Under the pieces are notes generated by a model that saw nothing but the letters and a program-made list of their open reading frames with translations, was not told the origin of the DNA and made no database searches. Position numbers and translations under genes: made by a program. Positions 32,461 to 42,829 of a stretch of DNA of 64,000 bases are shown one piece after another; position 1 is the stretch's first letter; each line of letters starts with the position of its first letter. This DNA comes from Bremia lactucae. Its lineage: Eukaryota > Oomycota > Peronosporomycetes > Peronosporales > Peronosporaceae. Location of the stretch: contig NW_027152021.1 of the NCBI RefSeq assembly GCF_004359215.1, positions 101,944-165,943 of the forward strand, given 5' to 3'.

Positions 32461-33559
32461 ATCATGAGATTTTCATGTCGGGTCCGAAAATCCTCGAAAT
32501 TGCGATGAGCTGAAGACAGATCATCACGACGAGCGTGATATTTTCTTTCGTACTCCAACACTAAGTACGCACTCTTCGAACGATTTTCCAACCGTTCGAT
32601 ATAGTGAGCTTGGACCGTCTGCTCCAACGAGTAACATTTATCATGCTCGTGTCCAAGGTTCTCCTCCAATACATGGAGATAGCGATCGAGTTTGTCGATC
32701 TTCGACTCTAGATCCGACACACGGTTCGGATCTAATTTTTTCCTCCTTCACCTCTACCATTGGTGGATTTAACGGTGGTCAACGTTTCCTTGTGGAACGT
32801 ATTCTAAACCACCGTGATGTGAAGCGGCAGCGAACGAGGTATCTTGTTCGCTGACGCGGTTATCCACCTTCACATGACAGCTGGGAGCCTCATTCCCAGC
32901 TGGTTGCTGACGTTGAGGGCCTCGTCCGTCAGTATGACGAGACCCATCCGATGATTCAGAAGGTCCATCAGAAAACACGCGCCCCTGGCGCATGTAAATC
33001 CTTTGTAAACGTCAATCGCATCCCGCATCTCAATAGAGATGCGAGCCCTTCCCCAGGGCGAAGAAAGGGAATAGACATCTTCATTTACTCTCTTCGTGCT
33101 GTCAACACAACACGGACAGGGATCACCCCACGTGAGGCATGGAAGCCCAGCCTCACGAGACAACCGATGCAATTTATACCTTGCACCGGTTGGAGTTCGT
33201 TTATCAAGCTTACCGCAAATCGCGATAAGTCCATGAAGCCAGGCTTCGCGTCTAATGTCTTTGAAATTGCAAATAAACGCGCTCCAGGCTTGCATTAGCG
33301 AGACTTTATCTTGCTTATTGTTGCCACTATACCATCGATGCTTGAAAAAAGCATCGAGATAAAAATGTACCTCAGCGCGGAAGTTCTTCGTGCTGGGATC
33401 AAGGCTATGTAGCTTTGCCGCAATAAATAAGAAATATTTATTGTGAGAAGTAGTCTCTCTAGACAAGCTATTAATTAGCTGTTCGGGCAGAAGCCACGGC
33501 TTCCTTTCAGGGGAAAGACGAGACATTTGATTGTTTACGCTCCCCTGAGTGGTACTCAC
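32397..33559 (-). pseudogene. Antisense open frame downstream of Gy-B pol
   Basis: Opposite to pol, a 229-codon frame (33559-32870) reads MSRLSPERKPWLLPEQLINS and FNFRAEVHFYLDAFF-like sequence, then AWLHGLIAICGKLDKRTPTG and EMRDAIDVYKGFTCARGACF. It continues after a frameshift through 32993-32769 and ends in a 107-codon coiled-coil segment (32720-32397: MSDLESKIDKLDRYLHVLEE). No domain is recognised. The first segment begins with GTG inside a snap-back palindrome, so the true N-terminus is probably lost. The last part overlaps the end of pol antisense. Confidence 0.6.
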
Positions 33560-33640
33560 TGAAGCAAGGGTACCACAAGAACTTTAATTACGATGGCTTA
33601 ATTAAAGTTCTTGTGGTACCCTTGCTTCAGTGAGTACCAC
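33549..33640. repeat. Perfect inverted duplication, 42-bp arms, 8-nt spacer
   Basis: GTGGTACTCACTGAAGCAAG begins the left arm (33549-33590); the right arm (33599-33640) is its exact reverse complement; the spacer is CGATGGCT. It lies at the junction between the Gy-B antisense frame and a separate Gy-B protease fragment. Confidence 0.95.
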
Positions 33641-34430
33641 TACGACGCCAATCGATAAAAGATCGCATACTCAAATCATTGAGCGCGATATACCTTTAAC
33701 GAGGATGACAGTGAGCCTAGCAACAGGCCCATCTGTGACAATAAAGAAACCCGTAGTTTATATCCAATTGACGTTAAGGCCAAACAGTACGATGATGATT
33801 TCATTGTACTGGATTTGGATGCAAATTTGATGTCATCCTTGGACTAGCATTGCTCAGATAGTACAAGCAAAAGATATTGCAGCATCAGGCCGTGACGGTG
33901 CCTGTCTCTTGTTCATTAGATCACCATCTAACAAACGTCTTGAAGCATTCACAAGCGTGTGGATGTACTACGAGTGAGTGCGATGGAGAGCGTCTAGAGG
34001 AGCCAGCTTTGTCGAAACTTTCCGATGATGCAAAAACATTTGCATGCAGCGTTGTTGGTAATGATGCCAAATTCGTGACCAAGAAGGCAATGACGCCAAT
34101 TTTACAATGGAAGCTTTATCGCAACGTTATTCTTCATGTGTCGGTCAATTATGCTCATGAACTCCTAATTATATAGAAGAAAAGCAATTGGAAAATCACA
34201 ACCAGAATGAATTCAGAGGGAACACCACCAACACAATAGCAGAGGCATTAGTGGTCACAAAGCACCTTTGTCACAATCAGGTAATTTTAACACAGGTGCG
34301 CCTTAAAAAAGGTTCTGAATTTGCTCAAAAGCATGAGACTGCTCATTTTTCCAGTCCTAAACATGTTTTCTTGTTAAGAGAACTACGAGGCGACGCAAGA
34401 GGTAAAACAAGAGTCGCGTAATCACATATT
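33641..34430 (+). mobile_element. Gy-B protease-region fragment
   Basis: 33660-33850 aligns with 37075-37260 (IERDIPLTRMTVSLATG in one frame, then ACAGTACGATGATGATTTCA), the segment between gag and RT in Gy-B. The reading frame is lost soon after. 33877-34421 holds open stretches with no recognised domain that follow in the same relative position. Plus strand, like the preceding fragment. Confidence 0.6.
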
Positions 34431-34439
34431 AAAAGACGT

Positions 34440-35100
34440 TAATAACCAGCCCAACCCTAGAGTTGTTTCTACGTTGATAGAAATCGGTCACTTTGTGATG
34501 GCTTCTGACTTGCGAACGTCCATAGTAAAACCTTTTCTTGAATTTGCATGCTCAAGATACTTCACTTCCAACTGGCCAAATGACATTTCGTCACATGACA
34601 GAATAACTTTTACTTCGAGTAACTTCAAAAAGAAGTCGAAGATGTAATCTATGCTTCCAAATTGTTGGAGAACACATATATGTCATCGGCTTAGACAAAA
34701 ATGAATCAGTTTTCCGCAATCGGTACTCTCATGAGACAAATTTAAGCACTAGGCATACCAGCCAGTCCCACAGGAGCCACACACCACTGCTAGTTTCAGC
34801 ATGAGTTCAAAAGACAGTATACTTGCGAGTTTTTAATGTAATCTGCATTTAATGATACTCTGGAACCAAATCCAGAACTCAATAGTTGACACAACTACAA
34901 TTCCGGTCAAAGAATTCGTCGATGCGAGGAAGCGAAATCTTCGGAATAATTGTCTGAAAAAATTATCGTCATGATAATAAATAACCCAGCGAAGAAGCAA
35001 ATGCGTATTGTCTGAGCATACCCAATCAGATCGTGCTATGTTTTTCCAGTAATGAAATCCGTTTGCGGACACTTATTCTATTCGGTACCAACGGAGAGTC
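34440..35100 (-). pseudogene. Reverse transcriptase remnant of a fourth gypsy lineage
   Basis: Pieced across frames, the minus strand reads SLPRIDEFFDR (about 34920), then further left FGQLEVKYLEHANSRKGFTM and DVRKSEAI (about 34600-34500). These are the PRIDE-x-x-D and FG-x-x-EVKYLGH-x-VS-x-x-G landmarks of gypsy reverse transcriptase. The sequence differs from Gy-A, B and C. Highly decayed. Confidence 0.6.
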
Positions 35101-35159
35101 CGAAATCTCGATTCAACCTTTCTTATGCTTTCAACACGAGCTTGTTAAGTGTAACGAAG

Positions 35160-35644
35160 TGTCTCATTCCATAAATATTGCTCCTATAGGAGGAATAATA
35201 CATATTATTTCCTGTAAGATAAAATAAATAAAGAAGTACGAATTCAATATATTTATTAATATTTTGACTGGATAGTATTACCAAATTTGGTATTAATGAC
35301 GAAAAGAGACATTAGTTTGATAAATTGGTTGATTCGAGTCTAAATCAACCCCGCCAATCGTCACAAGACACGATTGTGCGGTGTGCAAGGAGGCACATTG
35401 CATAACTAGTTGTCGATACATTAAAGCCAGTAGGTAGAAGATCGTTATAAAAAAATAATACCTTACTACAGTTTTTTTATTTTAAAGCCTTAGAATTTAC
35501 CTTTAGTAGCTTAGACCTCTTAGCTACTTCGAACCTTTCTCTGCACGTCGCGCACTTGAAGTATTCGGGGTGCCCTACCTTAACTGTAATTAGTGTAGGT
35601 TAAGTGGAACTGTTATCAGTACTAGCAAAGGGTGCCCCGTTACA
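35160..35644 (+). repeat. Gy-B 5' LTR
   Basis: Starts TGTCTCATTCCATAAATATT and ends GGTGCCCCGTTACA, matching 44686-45167 in reverse. Contains the AGCTTAGACCTCTTAGCTAC hairpin and the CCCGCCAATCGTCACAAG block. It is followed by TTGTTAGCACTTC, a degenerate primer-binding site (TTGGTAGCACTT in other copies), and then gag. Confidence 0.85.
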
Positions 35645-35660
35645 GTTGTTAGCACTTCAT
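35645..35660 (+). other. Gy-B primer-binding site
   Basis: GTTGTTAGCACTTCAT directly follows the LTR. The corresponding place in the minus-strand copy at 44685 reads ATTGGTAGCACTTCA and in Gy-A at 62902 CTTGGTAGCACTTG. The shared core would pair with a tRNA ending AAGTGCTA-CCA. Confidence 0.6.
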
Positions 35661-35695
35661 AGTCCGTTCAACGGCCCACGCCCGTTCTATCTAAC

Positions 35696-37060
35696 ATGGA
35701 CATGTTGGATGATATAGGAGAGAGCTTTTAAGCCCCTAAGAAGGCTAGAACGCAATGCGTGAAAGGTTTACTTATTTAGGTGACCTGAATGGAGAGCGAT
35801 CGAACGCATGAGTTCGGTCTTAGGCGGGCCAGCTGTTGGCGCCACGCAGTTCGCTCTAAACACAGATGAACCTTGCGGCCATAGCCGAGTGCATACAGCA
35901 TGAGCTCAAAACAACCCAAGAAAAAGTAGCCTTGCTTCCCCAGAAAAACCTTCAACACGTAGAGGTTTTGAGAGAACAGGGTGCTCAACAATTGGAAATG
36001 TTTGAGACAGCAGCATATACATGCTGCTAGGATGCCGACGCTTCCGCATCGACCCGAAAGCTTAAATTTAGAAATCTTTAAGTTTGAGGCAGTCGAAGGC
36101 GACTCCCTTTTGAGATGGTTCGTTGAAGTAGACGACGCCATTGAAGCTCGCCGCATCAATGATGATGCGACGAAAGTGAAATTTGGCATGTCCAACTTCG
36201 CCGAGCATGCCAAATCTTGGGCCCTAGAGCTCAAACTTCAGGATCTATTGACTTTTGGTTCGTTTGAGGTCTTTAAGACCCGGCTTAAGCAAACATTTAA
36301 GCCGTCACGTGCCGAATTCAGTGCTCGAGCCGAGCTCCTAGATTTAAAGCACGGCAAGCGTTACCTTCACGCTTGCGCCCAACATACACGATACCTGGTC
36401 AGGTGTATCATTAATCATCCGAATGATAAACGAGCACAGGTAACTGCATTCATTAAGGGTCTTGCAGACCGTCCTGTCAAGACCCATATGTTCCGGCTTG
36501 AACTATAGACGCTAGACCAAGCGATCCCTGTAGCGGAACAGGAGGACTTCAGTCTTAAACAGGCTTTCGTCCACTCTGGACCTTATCGTCCTTCGAGTTG
36601 ACAAGAATCGGAGGTTCAAAAGCTATAGATCGCTCGTATGTGGAGAGCGAGAAAACTCTATTTTCAAGCTACAAACGACTGCAAAATTCAATCGCTGTCA
36701 AAATACGTGCCACTACGCCTATGAGTGTAGTCTCCCCAACGCCCAGTGCCTAGAAACACTGAGCGTAACGATCGACCTCCCGCTAGGAACAGCGGAGGAC
36801 GCGGATCCTACGCTGTTGCGAAATCAAAGCAACGAGTGGATCGTAAAAAAATGGTCGGGGTCAGTAGGTGCGGAGTGCACTTCAGATCCAGCAACGTTAA
36901 AACAACTTGCAGGCCTTTTGACGAAAGTTGCTCTTCACACACTGCCCCAGGTGATGAGGTTGACCTCGTCACCTTAAGCTTTGTAGTGGCAAATAAATTG
37001 CCACTAAAGTCACTAGTCGATTGTAGGGCGTCGATCAATTTGTTTCGATGCAAATCCTAG
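35696..37060 (+). pseudogene. Gy-B gag and protease-region pseudogene
   Basis: Begins MDMLDDIGESF, then a stop. The readable capsid region is 35981-36508: DSLLRWFVEVDDAIEARRIN, DDATKVKFGMSNFAEHAKSW and HACAQHTRYLVRCIINHPND. The region 36746-37060 reads ANKLPLKSLVDCRASINLFR, where the protease VD(T/S)GAS motif has become VDCRAS, losing the catalytic triad. Similar sequence continues out of frame to about 37330. Confidence 0.8.
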
Positions 37061-37399
37061 AAGATCGCAGATCAAATTCATTGAGCGCGATATCCCTCTG
37101 ACGAGGATGACAGTGCGCCAAGCAACAAGCGCATATGTAACAGTAAGAAACGTGTAGTTGGTATTTGATACAACGTAAAGGGTAAACAGTACGATGATGA
37201 TTTCATCGTACTAGATTTGATGACAAATTCGATGTTATCCTAGGAATACCATGGCTCAGAAAGTACGAGCCATGCGTGAATATGCAGCGTCAAGCCGAGC
37301 CATGTCTGTCTTGTTAATCAGAGTAAAGCAAGATAATGACAGTTGTTCTGTGGCAAGTTCTTAGTTTATGAATAGGTTTATTTTTCTGGATGCACCGAT

Positions 37400-38317
37400 T
37401 GCATAGCCGATGTCAATATTTCTTTCATTTTGACAATCTTCCCGTCTTCCACCGAACGCGCAATAGAAGGTAAGGATTTCGTCACCGCATTAGACGTGAA
37501 CGCATAGAAGCTAGTAGCCACTTGATTTGGTCGATTGTTATGGGCATGGTTTTTCTTGTTTTTCAGCTTGTAACAATGCTCGATGGCGTGACCGCGCTTC
37601 TTGCAATATCAACATTTCTTCGATGAAAATATATGAAGACGGTGGATAACGACGGTGGCGTGTCAATTCTGAGCCGATCTCTATTGGCTCTGGGTCATTC
37701 TGCTGAGCACGCGGGGGTGAAGGTGGTTGGCGAATAACGCTGACCAGAATATGCACGTGGTCGGTCCTGCGAATTTACGGGCGAATGATAACTATTTCCG
37801 CGGGCATTATGCGATCGATCACACTCCAATGCAATCGTCATAGCTTAAGGTAATGTATTACACATACAATATTGGTATTCAACACGTGTGGGATTTAGAA
37901 GGCCTCGCGTTAATTACGTAATTCTTTCCACCTCGCTCCTTTCCGTAACTTGCATGATAGCTTCACAGAAACAAGACATATAAATTTGAAGTACGGACAA
38001 ATTATTTGCTTGAGCGCGCACAATTAATCATTCAGGCAGAGTGGGGCGTGCAAATTCGTCGGTAACTTGCGCGATGAGGTCTTGCATGTCCTTATTATAT
38101 CGCCTGTTGAACCTGTACCAAGCCGAAGCATTTTCCTCTTGAAAGTTGCGGTAGTAATTGCCAAGATTTGAGATCTTTGATTGACATCGCACAATGTAAA
38201 AAATTGCCTCAAAGTACTCAGTAGGTTGCACGAAGCAGAGTCTTCCATTTTGACGTAAAATTGAAGTAAGCTAATCCCTTTAGCTTTTACCTCCCGCTTG
38301 GCCATGGCTTCAAGCAT
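37400..38317 (-). pseudogene. Gag fragment of another LTR element, zinc knuckle broken by a stop
   Basis: The minus strand reads a helical capsid-like region at 38317-38024 (MLEAMAKREVKAKGISLLQF, STLRQFFTLCD) and, nearer 37580, YCKKRGHAIEHCYKLKNKKN, the second half of a CX2CX4HX4C knuckle whose first half is interrupted by a stop. A PEPIEIGSEL motif precedes it. This gag resembles neither Gy-A nor Gy-B. It lies just inside the LTR at 38632-39245 and could belong to it. Confidence 0.6.
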
Positions 38318-38631
38318 TTATAGCTTCCAGTCAACTAGTTTCAGAACCTTCGTAGTAATGGCTTTAAAGGGGTCGGTGACGTCATCGTTCGACAACGTGA
38401 GAAAACGAGAGACGGCGGAAAAATAACAAAGCGGAAGACGGTAAAAAATCTGCAAAGACAACACAAAATAAAAAAATTAGGTGATAATTTGACGGAATAT
38501 CACAAAAATGGATTAAATTTTAGCCGAAGAGAGCTGAAACGCACGGCACACACACTCTGCGAGCGGCTTTGTTGTGACGCTAAGAAGCGTGTAAAGCAAC
38601 TCCTCCCGGACGACCAATAAGTGCTAATAGT

Positions 38632-39245
38632 TGTAACACCAATAGCAGAAAACAGAGGAAGTAGACGACCTTCGGTATTGGGGGACCTTGTGTAATGAAG
38701 CAACTTTTGCTAGTATTGATTTCAGTACTAGTCAACCTACACTGATTACAATGAAGGTGAGGTGCCATGACTACTTCACGAACACGACGTGCAGAGGAAG
38801 ATTCTGAGTAGCTAAGAGGTCTTAGCTTACTCAGAATCTTTCTCTGCACGTCGTATTCGTGAAGTAGTCGAGCCCCTACTAATGGTAAATTTTAGGGCTT
38901 TAGAATAGGAAAAAATAACAATGTATTAATACATTAAGTTCTTAAGTATCGATCTTCTATCTACTACTGGCTTTATGTTATTAATATCAAACTATATATA
39001 GCGCCTACCTGCGCACCGCACAATCATGCCTTATGACGAATAGCGGGGTTGATTAAAACTTAAATCAACCAATCAACAGAACTAATGTCATATTGCGTCA
39101 ATATTACAAAATTTGGTAATATTGGAACTTTGGAGTCAGATTTATAAGAGTATATGATTTTGTACTTCTTTATTTATTTCTTCTAATGAGAACTAATATG
39201 AATTATTCCTCTTATAGAATTTTTTTTATGTAACGGGGTTTCACA
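38632..39245 (-). repeat. Gy-B-type LTR with inverted duplication
   Basis: Similar to 44686-45167 (CTACACTGATTACA, GCGCCTACCTGCGCACCGCA, AACAGAACTAATGTC, CTTATAGAATTTTTTTTATG, TAACGGGG), but carries an added foldback at 38769-38869 and a ~55-bp insertion near its left end. Beyond 39245 lies CATTAC followed by a C-run, the polypurine tract of a minus-strand element, so it serves as the 3' LTR of the element to the right. An attenuated primer-binding sequence (ATTAGCACTT) on its left side suggests it is also the 5' LTR of the gag at 37400-38317. Confidence 0.7.
38769..38869. repeat. Inverted duplication inside an LTR, ~48-bp arms, 4-nt loop
   Basis: GACTACTTCACGAACACGAC at 38769 is mirrored by the reverse complement ending at 38869, with about three differences. 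The centre GCTAAGAGGTCTTAGC is the small hairpin found in all Gy-B LTRs; the outer parts are an extra inverted copy of the left flank. The LTRs at 44686 and 35160 lack the extension. Confidence 0.9.
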
Positions 39246-39251
39246 TTACCC

Positions 39252-39265
39252 CCCCCCCCTCCTAA
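39252..39265 (-). other. Polypurine tract of minus-strand Gy-B
   Basis: A run of about 13 C on the plus strand (G on the element's strand) preceded on the element strand by AGGAG, 6 bp inside the LTR end at 39245. This is the expected priming site for second-strand synthesis. Confidence 0.7.
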
Positions 39266-39436
39266 AGAACATTCTTCTTGAGAAAATTCGCTTTAGTGAC
39301 TGATGTAGAATGACAGGGAATACTATTATGCCTCTCTCTACAAATTAGCATTATTGGTTATTGTTTAAGATTCCAATTTTGTTTCATTATTGTTTTTTTT
39401 CAAAACTCAATTCGTTTGCTCATGGTATGATAACCC

Positions 39437-40720
39437 ATGCACGTAGGTTGCGAAGTCGCAAAGGTGGCAGCTGCTGGTAATGCTAATGTTTCAGTAGACG
39501 TTAATGCGTCTGATGTGGGAGTTGCGTCACCTCGTACTCCAATTGGAGGTGACTGGCATGAGTCACAAGCTAGTCTCATTATGGTGACGGTGATAAGTCA
39601 CCTGCTGAAGCGCACGTTCTTTGTTGTGCCCTCTGTCAAGGAGGATGGGTCTTGTTGTACCGCACTCGTAAAAGGATTATGCGTTCTAAATCACTTCGCG
39701 CATCTCACAGAGATGAGCGTCCTCCAAAGAGGGTATTTAAGGGAGCAGGCATAACCTGCCCCGGGCATGAATCCCCCCACGAGAGGCATAGTATCTCTGC
39801 CTCTCTACACAAAAGGTGCAACTTGTAGCGTGCACCGACTACGGCTCATTCTTTGAAACGCTCACGGAATGCATCCAATTTGTCAGGCCAGACCTCGCGG
39901 TCATGCTTTGCACATTCTGTACAAATGCTTCCCAAGTTTGGAACAAAGGAGTGACATCCTTTACCACCGATGTTGGAAAAAGGAATCGATGAAGAATTCT
40001 TTTTTTTCTTACCAGGCTTGTGAAGCCTGGATAAGTCGAACAACGGAATATGATACCGATCGTTGGACATACCAGACCAACGAGTTAGGTTGCCGTTAGA
40101 GGGCAATCAAGGCTTCCTTAAGGAGCAAACCGCAAAATATTGCGGTACCTTTCCCGTTGGCTCACGTCAACGTGTACGCTTAAGTGGCTCTCGAAGCGAT
40201 CCTTAGAACCACTCCGTTCATGGTAATACATACTAGCCCCACCAATAGCATTCATACCGAAGTGCTCTTAACGCACGCTTCGTTTCTAGTGATGCATACT
40301 GACATCACCAGAGTGGTCATCACAAGATGACTTCGCACCAAGGGATCCGACGAGTCGTCACCACCTCTTTGGTTGTCACGTAAGAAACGTAAATTTAATA
40401 GACGTGGTTCTGGGTGAACCGGAGACCTTGACTGTATCCCCTATGTCGGGCGATGACACCGATTTATGCCAGTCTACCTACTATTGGAGTCTACCCGGAC
40501 ACGTCCATCATCAGTTTGGAACGAGGTTTCCGACCATCATGCGAGGATAGATGCCCTCGCCAACGAACGAGTTTACTCGTTAGAATCCCTTTTACCTCAC
40601 GGTGGTTCGAGAAGCTTTCGACAAGAAAACAAATTTCACCACTTGAATCCAATAATATATGGACGGGAAGGGAAAATCGAGTTCGCCTTGTTCGCCGAAC
40701 CCGAGTCAACACCGTGACAT
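39437..40720 (+). pseudogene. Frames antisense to Gy-B pol in copy 38632-45167
   Basis: Opposite to pol, open stretches at 39437-39754 (VSVDVNASDVGVASPRTPIG, LLKRTFFVVPSVKEDGSCCT) and 40466-40717 occupy the interval between chromodomain and 3' LTR. They do not clearly match the antisense frame at 32397-33559. They are listed because they fall in the same place; whether they were ever coding is unclear. Confidence 0.3.
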
Positions 40721-40781
40721 GGATCACGTTCTCTATTATTTACGGGAGGACATTGATCACGAGCTATCCCGTCGTCGCAAG

Positions 40782-42803
40782 TTACCGGTGGCGGTCGACA
40801 AGGTTTCTCGTGACCAGGAACAAAACTGTGCTTATGTTGAGGTTGATCAAATGGCACACAAAGGACACATTAGTCCCTTCCAAACGAGCTGGTGACAGCT
40901 CGTTAAAAGATCTCATCCTAGGAGGATGTAGCGAAATATCTAATTCGTGAAAACTAGACTCTGTCCCGAGACTATCATGCTTCAACTCGGGATCATAGGC
41001 TTTGACGGATGCCTCAGACCGTTCCAAGGAGCCAGCCTCGTACTGATGGTACGGGCCAAGACTCCCGACATAAAATGTAGGATGCTTAGGCGTCCAATGA
41101 GGCAGCTTGATCGTGTACGCGTTGCCTTGGAGGTGCAATACAAGACATGGGCCGATATACCTGGTTAGTAATTTATTACTGCCCGCATTCGTCACTAAAT
41201 GTTTTGGTAGGTTTACCGTAGGCAGTAGGACTAGATCATTTTCATTAAATGAAAGAATGTTTGCTCTTCCATTTTGTCAGAGTTCCGTTTCTGTTGGTCT
41301 CCCCACCGCATCAGCGATGGAACCCTGTATGAAATGAATCACTGCTTCTCTAGCCAGCAACAATTTTCCTGCTGACTCGATTTTATTATTGCCATCAGTG
41401 CGACCGGTGCGCACTGCTCGTTTTTCTCATTAGTAAGAGCATTATCGTAGTTACCAAAGTCAGTAATAGCCTTATCGCTATTACTAAGTTTGTCTCTCCA
41501 ATCTTGATTGAATCAACATTGGTATCCTTCGCATTGATTGTAAAGTCAATGCGTGATGAGCAAGAGCAAGATTGCTCTAAACACGAGCAAGCCCCCCCCC
41601 TAGAATAAGAGTTAATCTGATACAAGGTAGGTATACGTGGATGACGTAAGCCGTTCACGATAAACTGTGTATGCTGTGTAAAAGCATGCATTGAATTGTT
41701 GATGGCAAATTCTACCATCGACAAGAACTCGCACCAACTCGTAAAAGAGTGGACTTTTCCGCGAAGTATCTCTTCGAGGATACGATTTACACGCTCTGTC
41801 TGACCATCTGTTTCAGGATAATCAGAAGTTGACATGTTCAACTATGTTCAAAGTGATTTGAACACAGATTGCCGAAACTCCGCCGTGAATCTGGGGTCTC
41901 GATCTGAGACCAGTTCACGGGGTAACCCATGAAGTCGTGTCGACAAAGACACGAGCACAGCCTCTGCCTGTGATCGGCTCCGGGGCTCTAGGAAGATGAC
42001 CATCTTGTTGAAACGATCAACAAACATAAGAATACCATTACTCTTGTCGTCATCTTCGGGAAATCCATTACTCTTGTGGTCGTCTTCGGGAAATCCGAAG
42101 ACACAGCCCATAGATACAGACTGCCAACCCTCTGCCGGAACAGGCAGAGGTTGTAACGGAGCACGGGATATGCTTCACCCGATGACAGACTTCGCAAGCC
42201 CGTAGGTACTTGCGGACGAATTCATACTGGCGCGGCCAGTAGAAGTCGCGGCTTATCGCGAGTTAAGTTTTCTTACGTCCACGATGACCACTAATTGGTG
42301 GATCGTGGCACTCATACATGATGCGTAATCGCAGTATTATGCGTGTGTATGACGACACGAGGTGTGTCGCCAGCATTTGCTGTGCAATACAGTAAGTGGT
42401 GTATCGATCCGTGAAGATCGATACAATTTTAATAATCCTTGAAGTATTGTTTTGATGGATTGAAAGATAATCCATCGACCATTTAAGAGCATTATCTCTT
42501 CTTGATAGGCTCTTCTAACGTCGTCAAGCATTGTTGACGACGGAACACGTATTTTTTAAACATTGGGCTCATACTTCCTGTTGTTTTGCGCAGCCGGCTC
42601 AGAATCGGGCCGGCGCGAAAGAGCATCAGCGACGACATTAGGTTGTCTTGGTTAATTTTCCACGGAGAAGTTGTACTTAATGAAGAAGACAACCATCTCG
42701 CAATTTCTTGCAAGAGGTGTGGACTGTTTACGGCCGTGCGTAAAGACGCATGGTTCGTATATACAATGAACGGTCTATCAAATATTCTTTGACATACCAT
42801 CAA
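40782..42803 (-). pseudogene. Gy-B RNase H, integrase and chromodomain, minus-strand copy
   Basis: Read right to left: RNase H remnant (42803-42640: RPFIVYTNHASLRTAVNSPH), linker (MLDDVRRAYQEE), integrase zinc region (42475-42200, CHDPPISGHRGRKKT), integrase core (42111-41848: MVIFLEPRSRSQAEAVLVSL, GLPRELVSDRDPRFTAEFRQ; 41841-41395: DYPETDGQTERVNRILEEIL, VEFAINNSMHAFTQHTQFIV) and chromodomain (41195-40850: NKLLTRYIGPCLVLHLQGNA, KLPHWTPKHPTFYVGSLGPY). The DGQTER and F-AINxSxH motifs are preserved, but frames shift several times. Confidence 0.85.
42035..42094. repeat. 30-bp tandem duplication in Gy-B integrase
   Basis: Two 30-bp units (CCATTACTCTTGTCGTCATC... and CCATTACTCTTGTGGTCGTC...) encode, on the minus strand, GFPEDDxKSN twice in a row in the first part of the integrase core. 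The duplication keeps frame. The units differ at two sites, so it is not very recent. Confidence 0.85.
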
Positions 42804-42829
42804 TGACTACGTCTTTTCGTGGTATCGGC

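Larger units (their letters stand above)
35160..37380 (+). mobile_element. Gy-B copy: 5' LTR, gag, protease only
   Basis: The 5' third of a Gy-B element, truncated near 37380 where minus-strand gag of another family begins. It may originally have been joined to pol elsewhere, but no continuity can be shown. Confidence 0.7.
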
